Shown piece by piece: positions 55,129-61,661 of a DNA stretch of 61,661 bases. Numbering within the stretch: position 1 is the first letter of the stretch; each line of letters starts with the position of its first letter. Where the stretch lies: positions 1 through 61,661 of the forward strand of contig NZ_MJAO01000027.1 of the NCBI RefSeq assembly GCF_001902635.1, read 5' to 3'. The notes beneath the pieces are model-generated. The model had not been told where the DNA came from and did no database searches. It worked only from the letters and a program-made list of their open reading frames with translations. Source of the DNA: Serratia marcescens (lineage in GTDB: Bacteria; Pseudomonadota; Gammaproteobacteria; Enterobacterales; Enterobacteriaceae). The position numbers and the translations under genes were made by a program.

Positions 55129-56172
55129 ATGACATCGCCAGCGATCCGTTTAACCCAGTACAGCCATGGTGCTGGCTGCGGCTGCAAAATCTCACCGAAA
55201 GTTCTCGAAACCATTCTGCACAGCGAGCGGGAAAAGTTTGTCGATCCGCGCCTGCTGGTCGGCAATGAAACCCGCGACGACGCGGCGGTGTACGACATCG
55301 GCAACGGCGTCGGCATCATTAGCACCACCGACTTCTTTATGCCGATTGTCGACGATCCGTTCGATTTCGGCCGCATCGCCGCCGCCAACGCCATCAGCGA
55401 CGTGTACGCCATGGGCGGCAAACCGATCATGGCGATCGCTATTCTTGGCTGGCCGATCGCCAAACTGCCGCCGGAGGTGGCGCAGCAGGTGATTGACGGT
55501 GGGCGTTTCGCCTGCCAACAGGCGGGGATCGCGCTGGCCGGTGGTCACTCCATCGATGCGCCGGAACCCATTTTCGGCCTGGCGGTCACCGGGGTGGTCA
55601 ATACCGAGCGGGTGAAGAAAAACAGCGCCGCACAGGCCGGGGCGAAACTCTATCTGACCAAACCGCTGGGTATCGGCGTGCTGACGACCGCCGAGAAGAA
55701 AAGCAAGCTGCGCCCTGAGCATCAGGGCCTGGCGACGGAAGTGATGTGTCGCCTGAACAAGCCGGGCGCCGATTTTGCCGAAGTGGCGGGCGTCACGGCG
55801 ATGACCGACATCACCGGGTTTGGCCTGCTGGGCCACCTGAGCGAGGTGTGCCAGGGTTCCGGTCTGCAGGCGACGGTTTGGTTCGACCGCGTGCCGAAGC
55901 TGCCGGACGTCGAGGCGTATATCGCCGAAGGCTGCGTGCCGGGCGGTACCGGGCGCAACTTTGACAGCTATGGTCATCTGGTTGGCGAGATGAGCGATCT
56001 GCAGCGTCAACTGCTGTGCGACCCGCAGACCTCCGGCGGTTTGCTGCTGGCGGTGCTGCCTGAGGCGGAGGCGCAGGTGCTGGCGATTGCCGAACAGCAC
56101 GGCATCACGCTTAACGCCATCGGCGAGCTGCATGCGGCGCAGGCCGGTAAGCCGCTGATCGAGGTCGCGTAG
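55129..56172 (+). CDS. selD: Selenide, water dikinase SelD
   Basis: Makes selenophosphate from selenide and ATP, the selenium donor for selenocysteine and for 2-selenouridine in tRNA. It is 347 residues. The catalytic region [14 protein letters not shown] carries cysteine (not selenocysteine) at the active site, with the nearby lysine. The glycine-rich ATP site and [20 protein letters not shown] are typical. The stop TAG overlaps the GTG start of selU by one base. Confidence 0.97.
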   Translation: MTSPAIRLTQYSHGAGCGCKISPKVLETILHSEREKFVDPRLLVGNETRDDAAVYDIGNGVGIISTTDFFMPIVDDPFDFGRIAAANAISDVYAMGGKPIMAIAILGWPIAKLPPEVAQQVIDGGRFACQQAGIALAGGHSIDAPEPIFGLAVTGVVNTERVKKNSAAQAGAKLYLTKPLGIGVLTTAEKKSKLRPEHQGLATEVMCRLNKPGADFAEVAGVTAMTDITGFGLLGHLSEVCQGSGLQATVWFDRVPKLPDVEAYIAEGCVPGGTGRNFDSYGHLVGEMSDLQRQLLCDPQTSGGLLLAVLPEAEAQVLAIAEQHGITLNAIGELHAAQAGKPLIEVA

Positions 56173-57290
56173 TGGCCAACATCCAAGGAAGGCCGGACAG
56201 CGACGATTACCGACGCATTTTTCTGCAGGACGTGCCGTTGATTGACGTGCGCGCGCCGATCGAATTTCAGCAGGGCGCTTTTACCCAGGCGATGAATTTG
56301 CCGTTGATGGTCGACAGCGAACGCCAGGCGGTCGGCACCTGTTATAAGCAGCATGGCCAACAAGCGGCGATCGCGCTCGGCCACAGCCTGGTCAGCGGCA
56401 AGCTGCGCGAACAGCGCACCGCCGCCTGGCTGGCGGCCTGCGCAGAGCGGCCCGAAGGCTATATTTACTGCTTCCGCGGCGGGCTGCGCTCGCAGCTGGT
56501 GCAGCAATGGCTGCATGAGGCCGGCGTGGACTATCCGCGTATCGTTGGCGGCTACAAGGCGCTACGCAATTTCTTGATCGGCGTACTGGCGCAAAGCGCG
56601 GCGTTGCCGATGGCCTTGGTGGGCGGTAATACCGGCAGCGGCAAGACGCTGTTGGTTAACGAACTGGCCGACGGCGTCGATCTGGAAGGCGCGGCGCGCC
56701 ATCGCGGTTCATCTTTTGGTCGAACGCTGGCGGGCCAGAGCTCACAGATCGATTTTGAGAATCGTCTGGCTGTGTTATTGCTGAAAAAACAGCATGGTGG
56801 CAGCCGCCGTTGGGTACTGGAAGACGAAGGGCGGATCATCGGCAGCAACAATCTGCCGTTGCCGGTGTTCAACGGCATGCAACAGGCGCCGGTGGCGGTG
56901 ATCGACGATCCGTTCGAGATCCGTCTGGCGCGCCTGCAGGCTGAATATATCGACGGCATGCGCGAACAGTTCGAACAAGCCTATGGCGTGGAAGAGGGCT
57001 GGCGGCAGTACGACGACTATCTGCATCACGGTCTGTTCGCCATTCGCCGCCGTCTGGGGCTGGAGCGCTTCCAGCAGCTGACGCAGCGGCTGGAGGCGGC
57101 TCTGCAAGCTCAGCGTCTCAATGGCCAGGGCGAAGCGCACCGCGAGTGGCTGGCGCCCCTGTTGCAGCAGTACTACGATCCGATGTATTGCTATCAGTTG
57201 GAAAAGAAAGCCCAGCGGATCGTCTTCCGTGGGAACTATGCAGAAGTAAGAGAATTCTTGATGACGTTCAGCCAGAAAAACGGTGATTAA
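56172..57290 (+). CDS. selU: tRNA 2-selenouridine synthase SelU (MnmH)
   Basis: Replaces sulfur by selenium in mnm5s2U34 of tRNA for Lys, Glu and Gln, through a geranylated intermediate, using selenophosphate. It is 372 residues. The N-terminal rhodanese domain has its cysteine in [11 protein letters not shown] (about residue 97), and the P-loop domain has [15 protein letters not shown] start overlapping the selD stop, and TAATG overlap with topB, place it inside a tightly coupled operon. In E. coli this gene (ybbB) is elsewhere; here it sits directly beside the gene for its substrate supplier. Confidence 0.96.
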   Translation: MANIQGRPDSDDYRRIFLQDVPLIDVRAPIEFQQGAFTQAMNLPLMVDSERQAVGTCYKQHGQQAAIALGHSLVSGKLREQRTAAWLAACAERPEGYIYCFRGGLRSQLVQQWLHEAGVDYPRIVGGYKALRNFLIGVLAQSAALPMALVGGNTGSGKTLLVNELADGVDLEGAARHRGSSFGRTLAGQSSQIDFENRLAVLLLKKQHGGSRRWVLEDEGRIIGSNNLPLPVFNGMQQAPVAVIDDPFEIRLARLQAEYIDGMREQFEQAYGVEEGWRQYDDYLHHGLFAIRRRLGLERFQQLTQRLEAALQAQRLNGQGEAHREWLAPLLQQYYDPMYCYQLEKKAQRIVFRGNYAEVREFLMTFSQKNGD

Positions 57291-59215
57291 TGCGACTGTT
57301 TATAGCCGAGAAACCGAGTTTGGCGCGCGCCATTGCCGACGTATTGCCCAAGCCGCATCGCCGCGGCGACGGTTATATCGCCTGCGGCAACAACGACGTG
57401 GTGACCTGGTGCGTCGGCCACCTGTTGGAGCAGGCCCAGCCTGACGCCTATGACAGCCGCTATGCGCGCTGGTCGTTGGCCGATCTGCCGATCATTCCGG
57501 AAAAATGGCGGTTGCAGCCGCGGCCTTCGGTCAGCAAACAGCTCAACGCCATTAAAAAGTTGCTGCTCGAAGCCGATGAAGTGGTGCACGCCGGCGACCC
57601 CGATCGCGAAGGGCAGCTGTTGGTGGATGAGGTGCTGGACTACCTGGATTTGACGGCGGAAAAGCGCCAGAACGTGCGCCGCTGCCTGATCAACGATCTC
57701 AACCCGCAGGCGGTGGAGCGTGCGGTCGAACGTCTGCGCGACAACCGCGATTTCATTCCGTTATGCGTGTCTGCGCTGGCGCGTTCGCGCGCCGACTGGC
57801 TGTACGGCATCAATATGACCCGCGCTTATACGCTGCTGGGCCGCAATGCCGGTTACGACGGCGTGCTGTCGGTGGGCAGGGTGCAGACGCCGGTGCTCGG
57901 ATTGGTGGTACGGCGCGACGAAGAAATCGAAAACTTCGTGCCGAAAGACTTTTTCGAGGTCAAGGCGCATATTGTCACGCCGAAGGAAGAACGCTTCGTG
58001 GCGCTGTGGCAGCCCAGCGAGTCCTGTGAGCCTTATCAGGATGAAGAGGGGCGTTTGTTGCACCGGCCGTTGGCGGAGCACGTGGTCAAGCGCATCGAGG
58101 GCCAGCCGGCCCTGGTCACGGCCTATAATGATAAACGGGAATCAGATACCGCGCCGTTGCCGTTTTCGCTTTCCACGCTGCAGATAGAAGCGGCCCGGCG
58201 TTATAACCTCAGCGCGCAACAGGTGCTGGACGTTTGCCAACGGCTGTACGAAACCCACAAATTGATCACCTATCCGCGTTCCGACTGCCGCTATCTGCCG
58301 GAAGAACATTTCGCCGGCCGCCACGCGGTGCTGAACGCTATCAGCGTACACCAACCCGAGCTGTATCCGCAGCCGGTGATCGACAGCGACCGCCGCAACC
58401 GCTGCTGGGACGATAAAAAGGTCGATGCGCACCACGCCATCATTCCCACCGCCCGCGCCGGCAAGATTAATCTGACGCAGGATGAACGGAACGTGTATGG
58501 GCTGGTGGCGCGCCAATATCTGATGCAGTTTTGTCCGGATGCGGTATTCCGCAAATGCGTGATCGAACTGGATATCGCCGGCGGCAAATTCATCGCCAAA
58601 GCGCGTTTCCTGGCGGAAGCCGGCTGGCGCACGCTGTTGGGCAGCAAGGAGCGCGACGAGGAAAACGAAGGCGCGCCGCTGCCGGTGGTGGCCAAAGACG
58701 ATGAGCTGTTGTGCGAGCGTGGTGAAGTGGTGGAGCGCCAGACGCAGCCGCCACGGCCGTTTACCGACGCCAGCCTGCTGTCGGCCATGACCGGCATCGC
58801 GCGTTTCGTGCAAGATAAAGCGTTAAAGAAAATCCTGCGAGCGACCGATGGTTTAGGAACGGAAGCGACGCGAGCGGGGATCATCGAATTGCTGTTCAAG
58901 CGGGCGTTTCTGTACAAGAAGGGGCGCTATATTCACTCCAGCGAAACCGGACGCGCGCTGATTCACTCGCTGCCGGATCTTGCCGCTCGTCCTGATATGA
59001 CGGCCAACTGGGAGGCCACGCTGACGCAAATCAGCGAGAAATCCTGCCGTTATCAGGACTTTATGCAGCCGTTGGTCGGTACGCTGCAGGAGCTGATTTA
59101 TCAGGCTAAGCAGAGCCGAGCGAGCATGGCGTTTCGTGGATTGCCGCCGCCGCCCTCCAGCGGTGGCAAAAAACGCAGGAAAAGCGCCGGCAAGGCGCAG
59201 GAGAAGAGTGAATGA
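57290..59215 (+). CDS. topB: DNA topoisomerase III
   Basis: Type IA topoisomerase that decatenates replication and recombination intermediates. It is 641 residues (E. coli 653). Toprim residues in [15 protein letters not shown]; active-site tyrosine in [13 protein letters not shown]. The C-terminus is basic and Gly/Lys/Arg-rich ([12 protein letters not shown]) for DNA binding. The start overlaps the selU stop (TAATG) and the stop overlaps ynjH (ATGA). Confidence 0.97.
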   Translation: MRLFIAEKPSLARAIADVLPKPHRRGDGYIACGNNDVVTWCVGHLLEQAQPDAYDSRYARWSLADLPIIPEKWRLQPRPSVSKQLNAIKKLLLEADEVVHAGDPDREGQLLVDEVLDYLDLTAEKRQNVRRCLINDLNPQAVERAVERLRDNRDFIPLCVSALARSRADWLYGINMTRAYTLLGRNAGYDGVLSVGRVQTPVLGLVVRRDEEIENFVPKDFFEVKAHIVTPKEERFVALWQPSESCEPYQDEEGRLLHRPLAEHVVKRIEGQPALVTAYNDKRESDTAPLPFSLSTLQIEAARRYNLSAQQVLDVCQRLYETHKLITYPRSDCRYLPEEHFAGRHAVLNAISVHQPELYPQPVIDSDRRNRCWDDKKVDAHHAIIPTARAGKINLTQDERNVYGLVARQYLMQFCPDAVFRKCVIELDIAGGKFIAKARFLAEAGWRTLLGSKERDEENEGAPLPVVAKDDELLCERGEVVERQTQPPRPFTDASLLSAMTGIARFVQDKALKKILRATDGLGTEATRAGIIELLFKRAFLYKKGRYIHSSETGRALIHSLPDLAARPDMTANWEATLTQISEKSCRYQDFMQPLVGTLQELIYQAKQSRASMAFRGLPPPPSSGGKKRRKSAGKAQEKSE

Positions 59216-59508
59216 AGCACGGATTAAGTGGGGTGCTGGTGGCCGGCGTCCTGGCGTTTTCCAGCCTGGCTGCCGCCAACCGGGGTGATGTGAACGTGGT
59301 GTTGCCGGTTTCACCGGAGATTTGGGGCACGGCGAAGAACGGCGTCAATCCGCCGCCGGCACAGCCCTGCAGCCGTTGTTGCATCTACCAGAATCAAAAC
59401 TATTCCGAGGGTGCGGTGCTCAAAGTGGAGGGGGAGGTGCTGCAGTGCGTGCGGGAGCCGAACACCATCGGCACCAACCCTCTGATTTGGGTGCGCCTGA
59501 AGAAGTGA
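59212..59508 (+). CDS. ynjH: YnjH-like DUF1496 periplasmic protein
   Basis: Small predicted exported protein of unknown function, 98 residues, with an N-terminal signal peptide ([16 protein letters not shown]). The DUF1496 core contains a cysteine pair ([20 protein letters not shown]) and [16 protein letters not shown], as in E. coli YnjH. Its start overlaps the topB stop by 4 nt. Confidence 0.88.
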   Translation: MKHGLSGVLVAGVLAFSSLAAANRGDVNVVLPVSPEIWGTAKNGVNPPPAQPCSRCCIYQNQNYSEGAVLKVEGEVLQCVREPNTIGTNPLIWVRLKK

Positions 59509-59529
59509 CGATGTAACCTATCACCGCTT

Positions 59530-59931
59530 TCAGCACGCCGGGCTTTGAGCGGCGATATAGTTCGCCAGCAGCGGAACGTCGGCGGGCGCCAGAGTGTAGC
59601 CCAGTGCCTGTTGCGGCGTGACCCAAACCAGCGCCGAGTGGCAGCGCAGTTGCAGTTCGCCGGAGAAATCCGCGACTCGCCAGGCGTGCAGTCGGATAAG
59701 GCGTTCTCCTTGCTGCCACTGATTGCTGCCCACATAGTTACCGACACGGGCGCAAATCCCCAGCTCTTCATCCAACTCGCGCGCCAGCGCTTGTGGCTGG
59801 CTCTCGCCCGTTTCTACCTTGCCGCCGGGAAACTCCCACAGGCCGGCCTGATCGCTGCCTGCGCCGCGTTGGGCCAGCAGAATGCGCCCGTCGTGTTCCA
59901 GGATGGCGGCTACCACGTCGATAATTTTCAT
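59530..59931 (-). CDS. nudG: Nudix pyrophosphohydrolase NudG
   Basis: CTP and oxidised/hydroxylated pyrimidine nucleotide hydrolase of the MutT type. It is 133 residues (E. coli 135). Nudix box GKVETGESQPQALARELDEE(L) from about residue 37. I start at MKIIDVVAAIL; the 22 extra upstream codons cross the xthA terminator and are not conserved. Convergent with ynjH. Confidence 0.94.
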   Translation of the reverse strand: MKIIDVVAAILEHDGRILLAQRGAGSDQAGLWEFPGGKVETGESQPQALARELDEELGICARVGNYVGSNQWQQGERLIRLHAWRVADFSGELQLRCHSALVWVTPQQALGYTLAPADVPLLANYIAAQSPAC

Positions 59932-59943
59932 TGGCTTCACAGA

Positions 59944-59969
59944 ATAAAACCCCGGTGAGCACCGGGGTT
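59944..59969 (-). terminator. xthA intrinsic terminator
   Basis: Minus strand: stem AACCCCGGT/ACCGGGGTT with a 4-nt loop, then TTTTATT. Confidence 0.8.
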
Positions 59970-59975
59970 GATGGG

Positions 59976-60782
59976 TTACAGCGTAAATTCCGCCCAAACA
60001 GGTGCATGGTCGGAAGGTTTTTCCATGCCGCGGGTTTGGTAGTCGATACCGGTGGCGACGCAGCGTGCCGCCAGCGGGGTGCTGGCCAGCAGCAGATCGA
60101 TACGCAGACCGCGGTTGTCGTCAAACCCTTTGGAGCGGTAATCAAACCATGAGAACTCGTCGTTGCGTCCCGGATTGGCGTGGCGGTAGGTGTCGACCAG
60201 CCCCCAGTTCAGCAGGCGATCCATCCATTCGCGCTCTTCCGGCAGGAAGGAACACTTGCCGGTACGCAGCCAGCGTTTGCGGTTGTCTTCGCCGATGCCG
60301 ATGTCATAATCGCTCGGGCTGATGTTCATATCGCCCATGATGAGCACCGGGGATTCCGCCGACAGCTGCTGTTCCAGGTAGTTTTGCAGGTCCTGATAAA
60401 AACGCGTTTTAGCCGGGAATTTGATCGGGTGGTCGCGGCTTTCACCTTGTGGGAAATAGCCGTTGATCACCGTCAGCGTGCCTTGCGGCGTCGCCAGATC
60501 GGCCATGATGATGCGACGCTGCGCGTCTTCTTCATCGGTCGGGAAGCCGCGGCGCACCGCCAGCGGCTCCGCTTTGGTCAGCAGCGCCACGCCGTAATGG
60601 CCTTTTTGCCCGTGATAGAACACGTGATAGCCGTGCTGGCTGACGTCTTCCAGCGGGAACATATCGTCGTGAACTTTGGTTTCCTGCAGACCGATAACGT
60701 CAGGCTGGTGCTGTTCGATAATTGCCGCCAGCTGATGCGGACGCGCGCGCAGTCCATTGATATTAAAAGAGACAAACTTCAT
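59976..60782 (-). CDS. xthA: Exonuclease III
   Basis: Major AP endonuclease and 3'-repair phosphodiesterase/exonuclease. It is 268 residues, as in E. coli. Motifs: [32 protein letters not shown] with the metal-binding Glu, [13 protein letters not shown] and the C-terminal DHAPVWAEF with the catalytic His. I start at MKFVSF; the frame's extra 48 codons upstream are not conserved. Confidence 0.98.
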   Translation of the reverse strand: MKFVSFNINGLRARPHQLAAIIEQHQPDVIGLQETKVHDDMFPLEDVSQHGYHVFYHGQKGHYGVALLTKAEPLAVRRGFPTDEEDAQRRIIMADLATPQGTLTVINGYFPQGESRDHPIKFPAKTRFYQDLQNYLEQQLSAESPVLIMGDMNISPSDYDIGIGEDNRKRWLRTGKCSFLPEEREWMDRLLNWGLVDTYRHANPGRNDEFSWFDYRSKGFDDNRGLRIDLLLASTPLAARCVATGIDYQTRGMEKPSDHAPVWAEFTL

Positions 60783-60882
60783 GAGCGGTGCCGTTTTCAC
60801 GAGAAAAATGTGCTGTGATAGTAGCAGAGTTTGGCGGGAAATGTAACGCAGACAGCGGCCGGGCCGCTGACTGCGCAGCGGG

Positions 60883-61455
60883 CTATTTCGCCCAGCGGTC
60901 GTAATTTTTCGGCTGATAATCGTCAAACTGTTGCAGCAACGTTTGTGCCGATTCGCTGATATGCAGCGTGCCGAGATAATCGTGGCGCATAAAACCCTGA
61001 TCGGCGACGTGTTCGAGGAATTGGCTCAGCGGGCGATAAAAACCGTTAACGTTCAGCAGGCCGACCGGCTTGTTGTGATAGCCGATTTGTCCCCAGGTCC
61101 AGATTTCAAACAGCTCTTCCAGCGTGCCGATGCCGCCGGGCAAGGCGATAAAACCGTCCGCCAGCGACGCCATGCGGGCTTTGCGTGTGTGCATGTCGGG
61201 CACCACTTCCAGCTCTGTCAGGCCACGATGCGCCGTTTCCGCTTCGACCAGGCGTTCGGGAATAATGCCGATCGCTTCACCGCCTGCCGCCAACACGGCA
61301 TCCGCCATGATCCCCATCAGCCCCTTTTTTCCGCCACCGTAGATCAAACGGCGCCCCTGAGCGGCCAGCATCTGTCCCAATTGACGAGCCAGTTCGGCAT
61401 AAGCGGGATTAGAGCCCTCGCTGGCGCCACAAAAAACGCAAATATTGTTTCGCAT
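60883..61455 (-). CDS. LOG-family protein (cytokinin riboside 5'-monophosphate phosphoribohydrolase-like)
   Basis: Rossmann-fold nucleotide phosphoribohydrolase of the TIGR00730/LOG group. Members release the base from N6-modified or plain AMP; the bacterial substrate is often uncertain. It is 190 residues. Hallmark [18 protein letters not shown] with the catalytic Glu; [16 protein letters not shown] and MHTRKARM are also conserved. It lies upstream of xthA on the same strand with a 100-bp gap. Confidence 0.9.
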   Translation of the reverse strand: MRNNICVFCGASEGSNPAYAELARQLGQMLAAQGRRLIYGGGKKGLMGIMADAVLAAGGEAIGIIPERLVEAETAHRGLTELEVVPDMHTRKARMASLADGFIALPGGIGTLEELFEIWTWGQIGYHNKPVGLLNVNGFYRPLSQFLEHVADQGFMRHDYLGTLHISESAQTLLQQFDDYQPKNYDRWAK

Positions 61456-61661
61456 CCACCTGTTCCTTACTGCACTAAAGAAGCCAGTGGTATAGCGAAT
61501 TGTCGGCCGGAGTTCAAGTTACGGCTGGGAGAGAGGAAATAAATGCGCGGGTGAAAAGGGTTAATAAGGGGTTGGAACTGGGGGTTATTGATACGAGAGC
61601 ATTATGGGTGCGATGTGCTTTAAGTAGGTTCAGGGATTTCTGCAAGGGATGGTGGTGGGGG
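61456..61661. other. Right window edge, no gene called
   Basis: Holds the promoter of the LOG gene. One minus-strand frame stays open from the edge to a stop near 61517, but its composition gives no clear protein signal. I see no other feature. Confidence 0.3.

Noticed and set aside
61517-61661. Minus-strand frame open to the right edge
   Set aside because: About 45 codons without recognisable protein features and truncated by the window, so it cannot be supported.

Overview
The window looks like chromosome of a Serratia species, most probably Serratia marcescens or a close relative. The proteins closely resemble Escherichia coli orthologues, GC is high, and there is a secreted GH18 chitinase of the ChiD type. 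This attribution rests on protein recognition from memory, not on a database search. I see no rRNA, tRNA, CRISPR array, insertion sequence or intact prophage.

Layout. 0-5 kb: zinc uptake (znuB, znuC and divergent znuA around a Zur box), murein endopeptidase mepM and lipid A acyltransferase lpxM. 5-6 kb: an inserted leucine-rich-repeat gene. 6-11.3 kb: central carbon metabolism (pykA, hexR, zwf, eda), with edd missing between zwf and eda. 11.5-19.6 kb: spermidine exporter mdtJI with a leader peptide, then yoaB, yoaA, tsaB, slp (sigma-E type promoter), fadD (FadR site) and rnd. 19.8-24.4 kb: minEDC, ycgL, a GH103 lytic transglycosylase, ycgM and ycgN. 24.4-30.8 kb: a candidate small RNA carrying an ArcZ-like block, a 23-codon ORF, dsbB, nhaB, fadR, ycgB and zinT (second Zur box). 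31.3-33.8 kb: D-alanine catabolism (dadA, dadX).

34-41.4 kb is the accessory part. It holds an MFS drug exporter, an orphan 3'-5' exoribonuclease, several small membrane proteins, an iron-stress RNA recognised as RyhB with a Fur box, an orphan GhoT/OrtT-type membrane toxin, an alpha/beta hydrolase, a YmgB/AriR-like pair with two Rcs-type boxes, and a stand-alone phage-tailspike-like beta-helix protein.

41.4-61.5 kb returns to core genes: yeaH and yeaG (sigma-54 type promoter), mipA, yeaD, gapA, msrB, yeaC, chiD, pncA, ansA, sppA, ydjA, an overlapping selD-selU-topB-ynjH operon, nudG, xthA and a LOG-family gene.

Several genes work together across the window. ZnuABC and ZinT share Zur control. 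FadR is encoded here with a site at fadD and a probable one at its own promoter. HexR lies beside its probable target zwf. YcgB (SpoVR) and YeaG/YeaH form a known co-occurring trio. SelD makes the selenophosphate that SelU uses. The most interesting items are the ArcZ-block small RNA, RyhB next to an orphan toxin, the Rcs-box small-protein locus, the lone tailspike-like gene, the exact 23-residue LRR protein and the mdtJI leader peptide.
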